A DNA stretch of 64,000 nt from the NCBI RefSeq assembly GCF_003285545.1, contig NZ_QLNV01000001.1:372001-436000 (forward strand), written 5' to 3'. Positions 32,968-42,020 of this stretch are shown piece after piece. This DNA is from Sinomicrobium soli. GTDB lineage: Bacteria > Bacteroidota > Bacteroidia > Flavobacteriales > Flavobacteriaceae. Position numbers and translations under genes: made by a program. The stretch's first letter is position 1; each line of letters starts with the position of its first letter. The notes beneath the pieces are model-generated. The model made no database searches, was not told the DNA's origin, and worked only from the letters and a program-made list of their open reading frames with translations.

Positions 32968-33768
32968 TTACTTTAATAATTCAAAGTTGTATCTCCAAAT
33001 TAATCTCAACATATCTTTTATTTCAAAAGCTTTAACATCCTTTTTTATTCTCCTATAGATCATTTTCTGATAATACTTTTTTTCATAGCCTTTGACCCCC
33101 TTTAAATCAATAATGGACAAAATAGAGTTATTATACTTCGATCTTGTTGATGTTAATTTATTCTCCGAATCTATACGATAAACTGCCGTTTTTTGCATCG
33201 ATCTAATTATCCTGAAATATTTACCTATCCTAGCCCATAACTCCAAGTCTTCTCCTCTGCAAATACCAACAACAAAGCCCCCAACCTTCTCAAAAACGGA
33301 CGAGTGAACACACACAACTGATGTCCAAAAAAAGTCAACATGCTGCATCACTTCTTTAAAATAATTTTCAATCACCACTATGGAAGTGTCGAGGTTTTCC
33401 GAAATATTTTCACCACTTTTAATATAAGAAGTACAAAAGACCTTATCACTCGGATATTGTTCTATCATGTCTTTCAAAATGGTCAAATGATTCTTATGCC
33501 ATATATCATCCCCATCCAAAAACACAATCCATTCATAATTTGCTTCTTCAATCCCTTTATTTCTAGCTGCAGAAACCCCCTGATTATCTTGATTTATTAA
33601 CCGAATCCGAGGATCAGAAAACCATTTAACGACTTCAACACTATTATCCGTTGAACCATCATTAACTATTATTATTTCGAAATCCTTTAATGCCTGCATT
33701 AATACAGATTGCACCGTGTTTTTAACACTAAGTTCCTTATTGTATAATGGGATAATTACAGAAAACAT
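32968..33768 (-). CDS. GT2-family glycosyltransferase
   Basis: 266 residues, GT-A fold. It starts MFSVIIPLYNKELSVKNTVQSVL and has VNDGSTDNSVEVV (nucleotide-binding Asp) and WIVFLDGDDIWHKNH (DxD-type metal site), then a FEKVGGFVVGICRGEDLELWARI segment containing the catalytic ED. It transfers a sugar from a nucleotide donor with inversion. The start overlaps the stop of the upstream pyruvyltransferase by one base (33768), so translation is coupled. The acceptor and sugar are unknown. Confidence 0.9.
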   Translation of the reverse strand: MFSVIIPLYNKELSVKNTVQSVLMQALKDFEIIIVNDGSTDNSVEVVKWFSDPRIRLINQDNQGVSAARNKGIEEANYEWIVFLDGDDIWHKNHLTILKDMIEQYPSDKVFCTSYIKSGENISENLDTSIVVIENYFKEVMQHVDFFWTSVVCVHSSVFEKVGGFVVGICRGEDLELWARIGKYFRIIRSMQKTAVYRIDSENKLTSTRSKYNNSILSIIDLKGVKGYEKKYYQKMIYRRIKKDVKAFEIKDMLRLIWRYNFELLK

Positions 33769-34898
33769 TAGCTAATGAGATTTAAATTTAAAAATGCTAA
33801 AGAAAATTCCTTTTTTTCAGCCAAAATGGCATTCACTTCCTCCCAATCTATATCAGGTAATTGCTCCAGTTTTTCATAATTAAAACCGCTCAAATCCTCT
33901 ATTAAACGCTCTTGTAATCCAAACATTTCCAGAAGCGAATCAAACCTTGCCTTACCTCTTTTAGTATTAGGAACTACTAAAAACGGTTTGTTAAATAAAA
34001 TTGAAAATGCAGTCCCATGGAAAGAATCAGTAATCACAAATTTTGCTTTATTAAAACCATTGAGCCAAGAGGTTACTTTTGGGTAGATACATTCTTCAAT
34101 ATTTTGTACCGATCCTTTATCAGGTATACTCTTTCTTGTCACCGAAAAGGTTCTATAATTAAAGTTTTTTGCCGTTTCATATATCAAATTTTTCTTTTCC
34201 TTATTAATGTCCAACACATAATATAGCAATTCCCCTTTTACAGATTCTTCTTTTTCCCTATTAATTAATTTGACATATTCACCTTTATCTATTAACATTG
34301 TCGGATCTAAAACATGAACAGCCTTTACCCCCAAGAACTTCTTACTTAAATCTATCCCGCTTTTCTCCCTTACGGAAATGGCTTTAAACTTACGGATACT
34401 TTCTTTACATTCCTTTGTCTGTTTTTCCGTGTATTCCCAATTATCCACTCCAAAAGATGCCGCATATGACAACCCAATAGTTTCCTCATTATTTACAAAA
34501 TCTAAAAAGTAATTACTTATACCAGGTGAATATCTCGGTCTCCATACTTGGTCACTTCCAACAATAAACGCATCGAAGTGATCGGCAATTTTTTTCAGGC
34601 CTTTAGTACTATATATTGGTTCTGTAATATCCTTTATGTAGGTATCCGTAAAATAACTTGTATGCTGGGAAATAATCCTTTGCTCTTCTTCTGATAATCT
34701 AATCCCTCTTCTTTTCCCTCTCCCCAGAATAATTTTGATCAATTCCTTTAATCTAAGGGAAATACCTGTAGTATTTTTTCTTCGATTAACAATAGATACT
34801 TGATGCCCCATGTTTTCCAGAACAGTTTTTAGGGCATAGGCTTGCAAAAGGCCGCCGTAGTTATCATGCAGTTGCAGGGTTAATATACCTATCTTCAT
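33768..34898 (-). CDS. Polysaccharide pyruvyl transferase family protein
   Basis: 376 residues. It starts MKIGILTLQLHDNYGGLLQAYAL, the family's N-terminal N-x-G motif. AFIVGSDQVWRPRYSPG is the family's GSDQ-W signature, and VITDSFHGTAFSILFNKPF is the SFHG motif of the GT-B-like C-terminal half. Members add a pyruvate ketal from phosphoenolpyruvate to a sugar, giving the polymer extra negative charge. The upstream FrhB-like gene is a very frequent partner of this family in Bacteroidota capsule loci, 19 bp away here. Confidence 0.9.
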   Translation of the reverse strand: MKIGILTLQLHDNYGGLLQAYALKTVLENMGHQVSIVNRRKNTTGISLRLKELIKIILGRGKRRGIRLSEEEQRIISQHTSYFTDTYIKDITEPIYSTKGLKKIADHFDAFIVGSDQVWRPRYSPGISNYFLDFVNNEETIGLSYAASFGVDNWEYTEKQTKECKESIRKFKAISVREKSGIDLSKKFLGVKAVHVLDPTMLIDKGEYVKLINREKEESVKGELLYYVLDINKEKKNLIYETAKNFNYRTFSVTRKSIPDKGSVQNIEECIYPKVTSWLNGFNKAKFVITDSFHGTAFSILFNKPFLVVPNTKRGKARFDSLLEMFGLQERLIEDLSGFNYEKLEQLPDIDWEEVNAILAEKKEFSLAFLNLNLIS

Positions 34899-34917
34899 AA
34901 TTTCAATGATTAAAACT

Positions 34918-36264
34918 CTATAAAGTTTTTATTTTTAACACACGTCGTATTTTCTGAATTTTGGAATAAATTAGTGTTTTTTTCTTCAACCTTCTTTTAA
35001 ACACATCCATTTTTTGATTATATTCTTGTAAGCTCTTTGTTTTCTTCCATAACTCTATACTCAAAGCCCTCACAACCCTTCTTTCCTTTTGAACAATTTT
35101 ATATTCTACTGGTATATTTTGAAAAAACCTTGAACGCTTATAAGGAGTCAACTCCTTGTTTCTAATATTTTGATCTATTCTAAACTTAGATGCCTGTTGC
35201 CTATGTCTGAAACTTGCAGCTTGAGATCTAATAACTTCTTCCTTTGCTAGGAGGTTAGCTTTTAATTCTCCATTTTTCATTCCTGATTTTATAAGCTCAT
35301 CTGCAAGTAAAGATCTTGTAATAATGATGCTTGCTCCTCTTCCATCTTTCCTATACGGATTGATCCAAGCATCCCCTAATGATATATCCGCTAGTTCAGT
35401 TGTTACATCATCACAAAAATCACAGGCATTGGATTTAAAGAGTCCCGTTCCCCACATGTCGCCAACCTTGGACATCTTCATTGTATGGAGAACCTCTTGT
35501 GCATCATAAGCACCAAAACCATAGCCTGATGCTGAACCATAAAAATCTTTTATTCTGTATTCCTGATTACTATAATCACCTTTTATACCTACATTTTGAA
35601 CTAAAAAATCTGTATACAACTTACTTTTAAGTCCCCCACATATTATTCCTACCAGAAAAGCTATCTTCTCTTTTAGTTCAGGATAATAATGTTGCTTTAA
35701 ACGAATTGCTTTTATAAAACATGCAACTCCCGAAACCCCTATTTTTCCATCTAATTTATCTATGATTTCAAATAACTTTTCCAGTGTTACAGGTAAGTAT
35801 CGTGTTTTGGAGATCTTATTGATCTGCCTGAAATCAGAAAACAATTGATATTCATAGGTCCCGTTTACTTCCTTTACAATAAAAAGATGCTGGGCATGAT
35901 TGTTTTTTAATAATTGCTCAAATATATATGTAGCTATACCCCCCGAAGATGATGATGTCCTGTGTTGCTCAGAAAAACCTACATATGTTCCTATATAGCG
36001 ACCTATCTTAAAATCTTTCTTGTCCGAATCTGACAAAAATAGTTTGGAAAGCCTGTCTTCGTCTCGAACATCTTCATCAGGGGCCGGATTAAATGGACAT
36101 ACTTTTATACTATTATCATTTATAACATTGATTATATCCGGTACAAGAAAGCCATCTTCATTCCACTTCATAGACCTGATACCGTCAGATTCGGATACGC
36201 ACAAACCACATCCGGTACATAATTGATTATCCACTACATCTTTGATGGTCCTACTTTCTTTCAT
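34918..36264 (-). CDS. FrhB/FdhB-like (coenzyme F420 hydrogenase beta subunit) family protein
   Basis: 448 residues. The N-terminus has QLCTGCGLCVSESDG, a ferredoxin-like Cys motif (CxGCGxC), then the FrhB_FdhB N domain with SSSGGIATYIFEQLL. The C domain has GIICGGLKSKLYTDFL and further cysteines (NACDFCDDVTTELADISLGDAW). Members in polysaccharide loci probably are redox enzymes acting on a sugar or its substituent, using a flavin rather than F420, which these bacteria do not make. It pairs with the pyruvyl transferase downstream and overlaps the flippase by four bases. Confidence 0.87.
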   Translation of the reverse strand: MKESRTIKDVVDNQLCTGCGLCVSESDGIRSMKWNEDGFLVPDIINVINDNSIKVCPFNPAPDEDVRDEDRLSKLFLSDSDKKDFKIGRYIGTYVGFSEQHRTSSSSGGIATYIFEQLLKNNHAQHLFIVKEVNGTYEYQLFSDFRQINKISKTRYLPVTLEKLFEIIDKLDGKIGVSGVACFIKAIRLKQHYYPELKEKIAFLVGIICGGLKSKLYTDFLVQNVGIKGDYSNQEYRIKDFYGSASGYGFGAYDAQEVLHTMKMSKVGDMWGTGLFKSNACDFCDDVTTELADISLGDAWINPYRKDGRGASIIITRSLLADELIKSGMKNGELKANLLAKEEVIRSQAASFRHRQQASKFRIDQNIRNKELTPYKRSRFFQNIPVEYKIVQKERRVVRALSIELWKKTKSLQEYNQKMDVFKRRLKKKTLIYSKIQKIRRVLKIKTL

Positions 36265-37781
36265 TTTATTATTTTATTTACAATCAATTTCTTAAAAAAA
36301 TTTAGTTCACTCTTTGATAAGCCAATCAAAATTATCACCAACATATTTAATATTGTAATAAAAACAGAGCTAACTATAAGTTTAATCCATCCCTCATACG
36401 GAATAAATAGACTCGCACCATAAATCCCAAAAAAACCACATACAAAAACCACTAAAACTATTTTCAATAAAACCTGTTTAAAAAAAGAAAGTATATTGAT
36501 AAAAACGCCTTTTTTAAGAAAATACAACCTTAAAGTTAATGAAAGAAACGTTATAGTTATTGTTACAATATAGGAGAGAATTGGCTCGTTATATACTTTA
36601 ATAGCCAAGTACGTAATTGGTAAATCGGATAAGATGAATAAGCCCACAACAACTTGGTACCACTTAATCTTCCCTGTGGCCTGTATTCCAATCATCAAAG
36701 GTCCTGATATACAATCTACTAACAAATTAACCAAAGCAAGCCGTACAAATATTGAAGTATATTCCGGAGGGTTTTTCAACCAAACCTTAAGAATAAAATC
36801 AATATTGAACCAAATTGGACATACTATCAAAAATAACAAAAAAAAGGACAACTTTGAACCCTGAAAAATCAGTTTATGATTCTGAATCAAATCTTTTTGG
36901 GCATAGCTTTTGATAATCTGTGGGTTTAGTGCCACCTGAAAATTAGAAACAAAAAGTTTGGTAGCACTATTCACCTGAGAAGTAATCCCGTAAGCAGCAT
37001 TTATAGTGGTACCAAAAAAGAGATTTAAAATTATATTAGACCCCTGCACTCTTGCAACAGCAGCAATGTTACCAAATAAACTCCAGCCGGAATAGCTCAT
37101 CAATATCTTATACAAATCAGCATCGTAATAAAATCTGTATTTGCTCTCCATAAAATGGCGAATACAATAAATACGATACATTAGAGCTACAAGTACTGTT
37201 ACACCAAACATCAGTACCGCATAGGTTTTCAACTTATCAAAGGGAGAAACAACCAAAAGATAAACAATCATTAATTTAAGTAATACTTCAATAATACTAT
37301 AAGCGGCATAAATATTCATTCTTTCCCTTGCTATAATAAGAGCATTATAAGGCACTTGCATTACCGAAACCATAAAAGACAATATAGAAAACTGGTAAAC
37401 CCAATTCACAGCTTCCATTCTTTCATGATCTATATTTAACTTATGATTGACAAACCATAACCCAACAGTTTCTGCTAAAAGTAAAATCAGCACTGCTATT
37501 CCTATATGAATATTGACTGTGGCACAGAAAGTCTGTTTTAGCTTGGTTAGATTGCCTGTACCTATTTCAAACGACAAAAAACGTTGAGTGGCAGAGGCCA
37601 TGGCCATTTTAAAAAAACCAAAGGTAGCAACCACACCTCCTATTACACTATAAGCTCCATAATCTGAAACACCTAAAGTGTTTAAAACAACTCTAGATGT
37701 ATACAATGTGACTCCCATAGTTAGGAACATCCTTACATATAGAAATAATGTATTTTTAGCTATTTTTCTCGAACTTGACAT
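36261..37781 (-). CDS. Wzx-type oligosaccharide flippase
   Basis: 506 residues with 12-14 predicted membrane segments. It starts SSSRKIAKNTLFLYVRMFLTMGVTLYTSRVVLNTLG, the typical Wzx/MATE-like N-terminus with a basic first helix and SRVVLNTLG loop. The repeated hydrophobic segments continue to residue 500. It should move undecaprenyl-linked repeat units across the inner membrane to the polymerase encoded at 30717. The stop overlaps the FrhB-like gene start (ATGA). Confidence 0.9.
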   Translation of the reverse strand: MSSSRKIAKNTLFLYVRMFLTMGVTLYTSRVVLNTLGVSDYGAYSVIGGVVATFGFFKMAMASATQRFLSFEIGTGNLTKLKQTFCATVNIHIGIAVLILLLAETVGLWFVNHKLNIDHERMEAVNWVYQFSILSFMVSVMQVPYNALIIARERMNIYAAYSIIEVLLKLMIVYLLVVSPFDKLKTYAVLMFGVTVLVALMYRIYCIRHFMESKYRFYYDADLYKILMSYSGWSLFGNIAAVARVQGSNIILNLFFGTTINAAYGITSQVNSATKLFVSNFQVALNPQIIKSYAQKDLIQNHKLIFQGSKLSFFLLFLIVCPIWFNIDFILKVWLKNPPEYTSIFVRLALVNLLVDCISGPLMIGIQATGKIKWYQVVVGLFILSDLPITYLAIKVYNEPILSYIVTITITFLSLTLRLYFLKKGVFINILSFFKQVLLKIVLVVFVCGFFGIYGASLFIPYEGWIKLIVSSVFITILNMLVIILIGLSKSELNFFKKLIVNKIIK

Positions 37782-37793
37782 TAATTAATTTGA

Positions 37794-38822
37794 TTAAAAG
37801 CCTAAATATTTACTTGCTAAAACAGGGCTTATTTTTCTAAAAATCAATTCAAATAACATACAGATTAACAGTGTTGAAAATATGAAGAAGAATTGTGCTG
37901 AAATTACATTTTCATAAATACACTCTATAAAATTATCAGCTATATTATAAAGTCCTTTTAAAGCTAGCATATGAGATAAAAAGATTCCAAAAGACACTCT
38001 TCCCATATAGCTAAAAAAAGTCATTTTATTCCATACTACATGATTTCTTAATTTTAGAAGTAGATTAATAAAGAAAAAAGAAAAGAGAAAAGATGTGACT
38101 TTAACAGCAGTTAGCGCATCTCCTATATTTTGATATTCTAAAAATAAAGTATAAGTCTCAAACAGAGAGAGAATAAAAAAAATAACAGTAAAAAGAATAG
38201 ATTTTTTAATGCTCATATGATAACCACCACCTACTTTTAATCCCAATACAAAAAAAACCAACCAAGTAACAAAATTACCTGCGTATACAATCAGTGGGAC
38301 CTCAATATGATAAAGATATCTCAACAGGTTAATTAAAAGGCAAGAAAAAAGACTTATGGATAATGCAATCCATAGAGAGTTTTTTCGTTTACTCCATTCT
38401 ATAAGGTAAGGTAACAACAAATAGTATTGAACAATTAAAGCCACAAAATAAAAAGGAAAAGAAGCATTAAAGGTCACTATCCTTCTTAGAGAATGAAACC
38501 AATTTTCTCCTTCATAAATTCTAATAGCAACATAAATAAAACTCCATATAAAAAAAGGGATTAATACCCTTGTTAACTGTTTTTTTAGAAAAAGGAAATG
38601 ATCCTTACATGATTTACTTATTCTTTTAGACAAAAAAAAACCCGATATAGACAGAAAAAGAGGAACAGCAAAATTGATCAGTTGTCTCCAAATTACCATT
38701 AAGTGAAATACCCAATCTTGAAAAGATGAATATTTATAGGCAACTATATTAACATGTATCGAAATAACTGCCAATATTGCCAATGCTCTTAATACATCAA
38801 AATAATGAATTCGAATTGCCAT
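37794..38822 (-). CDS. Acyltransferase-3 family membrane protein
   Basis: 342 residues with about ten membrane segments. It starts MAIRIHYFDVLRALAILAVISIHVN, containing the family's early R-A-x-A-I-L and H (in ISIHV) that is thought to be catalytic. It continues LINFAVPLFLSISGFFLSKRISK, with the F-F-x-S-G-x-x-L motif of family members. The protein probably O-acylates (acetylates or succinylates) the polysaccharide. It is 12 bp upstream of the flippase gene and marks the upstream edge of the AT-rich cassette. Confidence 0.87.
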   Translation of the reverse strand: MAIRIHYFDVLRALAILAVISIHVNIVAYKYSSFQDWVFHLMVIWRQLINFAVPLFLSISGFFLSKRISKSCKDHFLFLKKQLTRVLIPFFIWSFIYVAIRIYEGENWFHSLRRIVTFNASFPFYFVALIVQYYLLLPYLIEWSKRKNSLWIALSISLFSCLLINLLRYLYHIEVPLIVYAGNFVTWLVFFVLGLKVGGGYHMSIKKSILFTVIFFILSLFETYTLFLEYQNIGDALTAVKVTSFLFSFFFINLLLKLRNHVVWNKMTFFSYMGRVSFGIFLSHMLALKGLYNIADNFIECIYENVISAQFFFIFSTLLICMLFELIFRKISPVLASKYLGF

Positions 38823-38852
38823 TAAATTAAGAATGTTATTTAAATCACATAT

Positions 38853-39872
38853 TTAACTTCGGTAACCTTTAAACCACTCTATAAACTTCTTTACTCCCTC
38901 GTCAATAGAAGTTGTACTTTTATATCCCAACACCTCCAAATCCGAAATATTCGCCCAGGTTTTCGGAACATCTCCGGGTTGCATGGGAAGATATTCCTTT
39001 TTAGCTCCAACCCCCATACTATTTTCAATAGCCTTAATAAAATCGCCTAAAGACTGTGAAGAACCATTACCTATATTGGAAAGACGATATGCCGGTTTAT
39101 CATTCTCTTTTAGTGGAGGATTATCCAAAACAATCTCTACTCCCTGAACAATATCATCTATATAGGTAAAATCCCGGCTCATATCACCATTGTTAAATAC
39201 TTTGATCGGCTTTCCTTCGGAGATAGCTTTGGTAAAGAGAAAGATAGCCATATCCGGTCGGCCCCAAGGCCCATACACCGTAAAAAATCGCAACCCGGTA
39301 GTCGGGATGCCATAGAGATGGCTATAAGTATATGCCATCAGTTCATTGCTCTTTTTTGTAGCCGCATATAAACTGATAGGGTGGTCCACATTATCCGTGA
39401 CGGCAAACGGCATTTTTTCATTTTCTCCATATACGCTGGAACTACTGGCATATAACAAGTGCTGTATATTATAGTGGCGGCAACATTCCAGGATATTGAC
39501 AAAACCCACTAGGTTACTATCCACATAGGCCATAGGGTTTTCCAGACTATAGCGCACTCCTGCCTGTGCGGCAAGATTGACCACCGCCTCGAACTTTTCC
39601 TTTTCAAAAAGGGCAGGCAGGGCTTCGCGGTCTTCAAGCTGCATACGTACAAATTGCAAAATATCACCATAGGTAGAAGAGACTACGGTATTCCCGAACA
39701 CGGAAGTCTCGCTCTTTTGCATGCCGAGTTCCTGCAATCTTGCGTATTTCAGCTCCGGGTCATAATAGTCATTGACATTGTCCAGCCCCACTACCCGGTG
39801 CCCGTTTTCCACTAATTTTTTGCAAAGATGAAACCCTATAAACCCGGCTGCGCCGGTAACCAGTATTCTCAT
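38853..39872 (-). CDS. UDP-glucuronate 4-epimerase-like NAD-dependent epimerase
   Basis: 339 residues, an extended SDR. GAAGFIGFHLCKKLVENGH (about 6-24) is the NAD-binding GxxGxxG; GDIL precedes a NLAAQAGVRYSLENP stretch typical of UDP-GlcA epimerases; ASSSSVYG and YAATKKSNE supply the Ser and YxxxK catalytic residues. It would interconvert UDP-glucuronate and UDP-galacturonate. The substrate is made by the UDP-glucose dehydrogenase encoded 86 bp upstream. Codon use is richer in GC than the cassette that follows, so it may belong to the conserved flank. Confidence 0.92.
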   Translation of the reverse strand: MRILVTGAAGFIGFHLCKKLVENGHRVVGLDNVNDYYDPELKYARLQELGMQKSETSVFGNTVVSSTYGDILQFVRMQLEDREALPALFEKEKFEAVVNLAAQAGVRYSLENPMAYVDSNLVGFVNILECCRHYNIQHLLYASSSSVYGENEKMPFAVTDNVDHPISLYAATKKSNELMAYTYSHLYGIPTTGLRFFTVYGPWGRPDMAIFLFTKAISEGKPIKVFNNGDMSRDFTYIDDIVQGVEIVLDNPPLKENDKPAYRLSNIGNGSSQSLGDFIKAIENSMGVGAKKEYLPMQPGDVPKTWANISDLEVLGYKSTTSIDEGVKKFIEWFKGYRS

Positions 39873-39958
39873 TTCTCTTTACTTTTACCTGTACACCTAA
39901 TTTTTTTAAAAAACAGGCTCTCATTATTATGCAAAGCAGGAACCCGTTCATTTTTTTA

Positions 39959-41362
39959 TTATCTCATAGTCCCGTCGCCTATACCTATAGTATACACATC
40001 GAATCCCACGGCTTCCAAACTTTCTTTATCCAGAATAGCCCTTCCATCAAACACAAACGAGGGTTTTAGCATGTTATTATAAACCCTGTCCCAGTCATAG
40101 GTTTTAAACTCATCCCATTCCGTAAGTACGGCTATGGCATGGGCCTCTTTGGTAGCTTCATACGGATCGTTGATTACGGTAACCAACCTCCTGTTTTCGT
40201 CTTCACTACGTGTATTCAGGTAATCGAGATCCGCATAGACCTGTTCTGCCGGAACTTTAGGATCATATACGACAATCTCCGCCTGTTCACTAAGCAGGTG
40301 GTCGGCAACATAGATGGCAGCCGACTCCCGGGTATCGTTGGTATCCTTTTTAAAGGCCCAGCCCAGGAAAGCGATCTTTTTACCGGATACGGTATTGTAC
40401 AGGGTGGTTACGATATTATCGGCAAACCGCCTTTTCTGGTGGTCGTTCATCAGGATGACCTGCTCCCAGTAGTCTGCTACCTCGTGGAGCCCGTATGATT
40501 TGGCGATATAGACCAGGTTCAGGATATCCTTCTGGAAACAGGACCCTCCGAAACCTACGGAAGCCTTCAGGAATTTGGGGCCGATACGACTGTCCGTCCC
40601 TATAGCCCGGGCTACTTCATTGACATCGGCGCCGGTTTTTTCACAGAGTTCGGAAAGCGCGTTGATAGACGATACCCGCTGTGCCAAAAAGGCATTGGCG
40701 GTCAGTTTGGACAATTCTGACGACCATACATTGGTGGTCAGGATATTTTCGCGTGGCACCCAGCCGGCATAGACCTGTACCAGGGCTTCGATAGCGCCTT
40801 TGTCTTCTCCCCCGATCAGTACACGGTCGGGTGCATGCAGGTCTTCTATGGCTGTTCCTTCCGCCAGGAATTCCGGGTTGGAAAGGATGTCGAAATGTAC
40901 CCCATTACCAGTATTATGCAATATACTCTTCAGCGCCTGTGCCGTACGTACCGGCAGGGTCGATTTTTCCACTACGATCTTGTCGTCTTTGGCCACCCTG
41001 GCGATCTGCCGGGCGCAGAGCTCGATAAACTTCAGGTCGGCCGCCATACCCTTGCCTTTTCCATAGGTTTTGGTGGGGGTATTGACCGAGATAAAGATCA
41101 TTTCCGCCTCGTCGATCGCCTTGTCGACATCGGTAGAAAAAAACAGGTTCCTGCCCCGCGCTTCTTCCACCACCCTGTCCAGCCCGGGCTCGTAGACCGG
41201 GAGCCTGCTCAGGTCTGTATCGTTCCAGGCGGCTATCCGCTTTTCGTTGATATCTACTACGGTTACGGTAATCTCCGGGCATTTCTGGGCGATCACGGCC
41301 ATGGTAGGCCCGCCCACATAGCCTGCCCCTATACAACAGATCTTCGTGATTTTTTTACTCAT
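39959..41362 (-). CDS. ugd: UDP-glucose 6-dehydrogenase
   Basis: 467 residues, the longer form similar to eukaryotic enzymes. [18 protein letters not shown] is the NAD-binding motif (about 8-25); [11 protein letters not shown] and [11 protein letters not shown] follow; [17 protein letters not shown] has the catalytic Cys. The C-terminal UDP-binding domain has [19 protein letters not shown]. It makes UDP-glucuronate by a double oxidation of UDP-glucose. It is the first gene of the long minus-strand capsule run and has a good promoter just upstream (41423-41453). Confidence 0.96.
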   Translation of the reverse strand: MSKKITKICCIGAGYVGGPTMAVIAQKCPEITVTVVDINEKRIAAWNDTDLSRLPVYEPGLDRVVEEARGRNLFFSTDVDKAIDEAEMIFISVNTPTKTYGKGKGMAADLKFIELCARQIARVAKDDKIVVEKSTLPVRTAQALKSILHNTGNGVHFDILSNPEFLAEGTAIEDLHAPDRVLIGGEDKGAIEALVQVYAGWVPRENILTTNVWSSELSKLTANAFLAQRVSSINALSELCEKTGADVNEVARAIGTDSRIGPKFLKASVGFGGSCFQKDILNLVYIAKSYGLHEVADYWEQVILMNDHQKRRFADNIVTTLYNTVSGKKIAFLGWAFKKDTNDTRESAAIYVADHLLSEQAEIVVYDPKVPAEQVYADLDYLNTRSEDENRRLVTVINDPYEATKEAHAIAVLTEWDEFKTYDWDRVYNNMLKPSFVFDGRAILDKESLEAVGFDVYTIGIGDGTMR

Positions 41363-41422
41363 TTTAAATGTATTCTATAAGTATACTGATTATCAAAATA
41401 AAAACCTCTTTTTTCAAGCCTA

Positions 41423-41453
41423 CAAAAGTACTATTCTCCGGTCTTAAAACCAA
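41423..41453 (-). promoter_or_regulatory. Promoter of the ugd/capsule operon (TTG-N20-TACTTTTG)
   Basis: On the minus strand, TACTTTTG (41423-41430) matches the Bacteroidota -7 consensus TAnnTTTG, and TTG (41451-41453) lies 20 bp upstream, the consensus spacing. It is 60 bp before the ugd start codon. Confidence 0.75.
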
Positions 41454-41467
41454 TTAAAACCAATCGC

Positions 41468-41481
41468 CGTTTGTACAAACG
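41468..41481. promoter_or_regulatory. 14-bp perfect palindrome CGTTTGTACAAACG upstream of the capsule promoter
   Basis: Perfectly symmetric and 15 bp upstream of the -33 box, where an activator would be expected to bind. It is enclosed by CCGGTC at about 41437 and GACCGG at 41481-41486. Confidence 0.55.
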
Positions 41482-41686
41482 ACCGGAAAACGGATAAAGT
41501 ATATTTTTCTACGGTCAATTTGTAATATACTTCACAATACGATTATACCACCGTAGAATTTTCCTGTAAAAATACTATTAATTGCCATGCGATAGTAGTA
41601 AAAAAATAGGGAATATCCTACCCTTAGATGGTGATTTAATGGAATTGTTACCTTTTTTTAATAGTTGTTAGTTCGTAGTTCTTAGT

Positions 41687-41809
41687 GTCATTCAGAACGC
41701 AGGCCCTGTCCCGTACCCTGGTCGGGGGAAGAATCTCCCCCCAGGATCAAAGGAAATTCAACATCATAACGGAAAGACCGGAGATTCCTCCCATGCGGTC
41801 GGAATGACA
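41687..41809 (+). repeat. A-family repeat, complete, without P palindrome
   Basis: GTCATTCAGAACGCAGGCCC to GCGGTCGGAATGACA. In place of the P palindrome there is a variant block, ccctgtcccgtaccctggtcgggg, before gaagaatctc. Confidence 0.82.
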
Positions 41810-41838
41810 AGTTCGACCGCAGTCGGGACAAGATGGAT

Positions 41839-41979
41839 GTCATTCAGAGATCTAACGTTTGGGCAACCGCATAAATTGGGATGACGTTTTTCTTAATTTT
41901 AGCACAATTTGCACATCATAAACAAAGTAACTGTATATCAATACATTACACGATACTCCCTAAAACACGTCATGGGTAG
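41839..41979 (+). repeat. A-family left end plus C element copy 2
   Basis: GTCATTCAGAG (41839-41849) is followed by the C element 41850-41979, exactly 130 bp like copy 1 at 17467-17596. The right part of the A element is missing; the AlbA_2 gene follows within 45 bp. The 36 bases from 41975 resemble 40151-40186 inside ugd (29 of 36 identical), possibly a gene fragment. Confidence 0.78.
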
Positions 41980-42020
41980 TCTTATACGGATCGTTGACCA
42001 TGGTGACCAATATACATTTT

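Larger units (their letters stand above)
41363..41686. other. Capsule operon promoter region
   Basis: Non-coding. It holds the promoter at 41423-41453, a CCGGTC/GACCGG inverted pair enclosing a 14-bp palindrome at 41468-41481, and a second inverted pair TTCTACGGT/ACCGTAGAA between about 41514 and 41561. These could be regulator sites. The rest is AT-rich, up to an A-family repeat at 41687. Confidence 0.65.

Noticed and set aside
34918-36264. True coenzyme F420-dependent hydrogenase subunit
   Set aside because: The family name suggests it, but F420 genes and hydrogenase partners are absent and the context is a capsule locus.
41975-42010. Firm call of a duplicated ugd fragment
   Set aside because: Only 36 bp with 29 matches, part of which belongs to the C-element end. 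Kept as a low-interest finding, not a feature.
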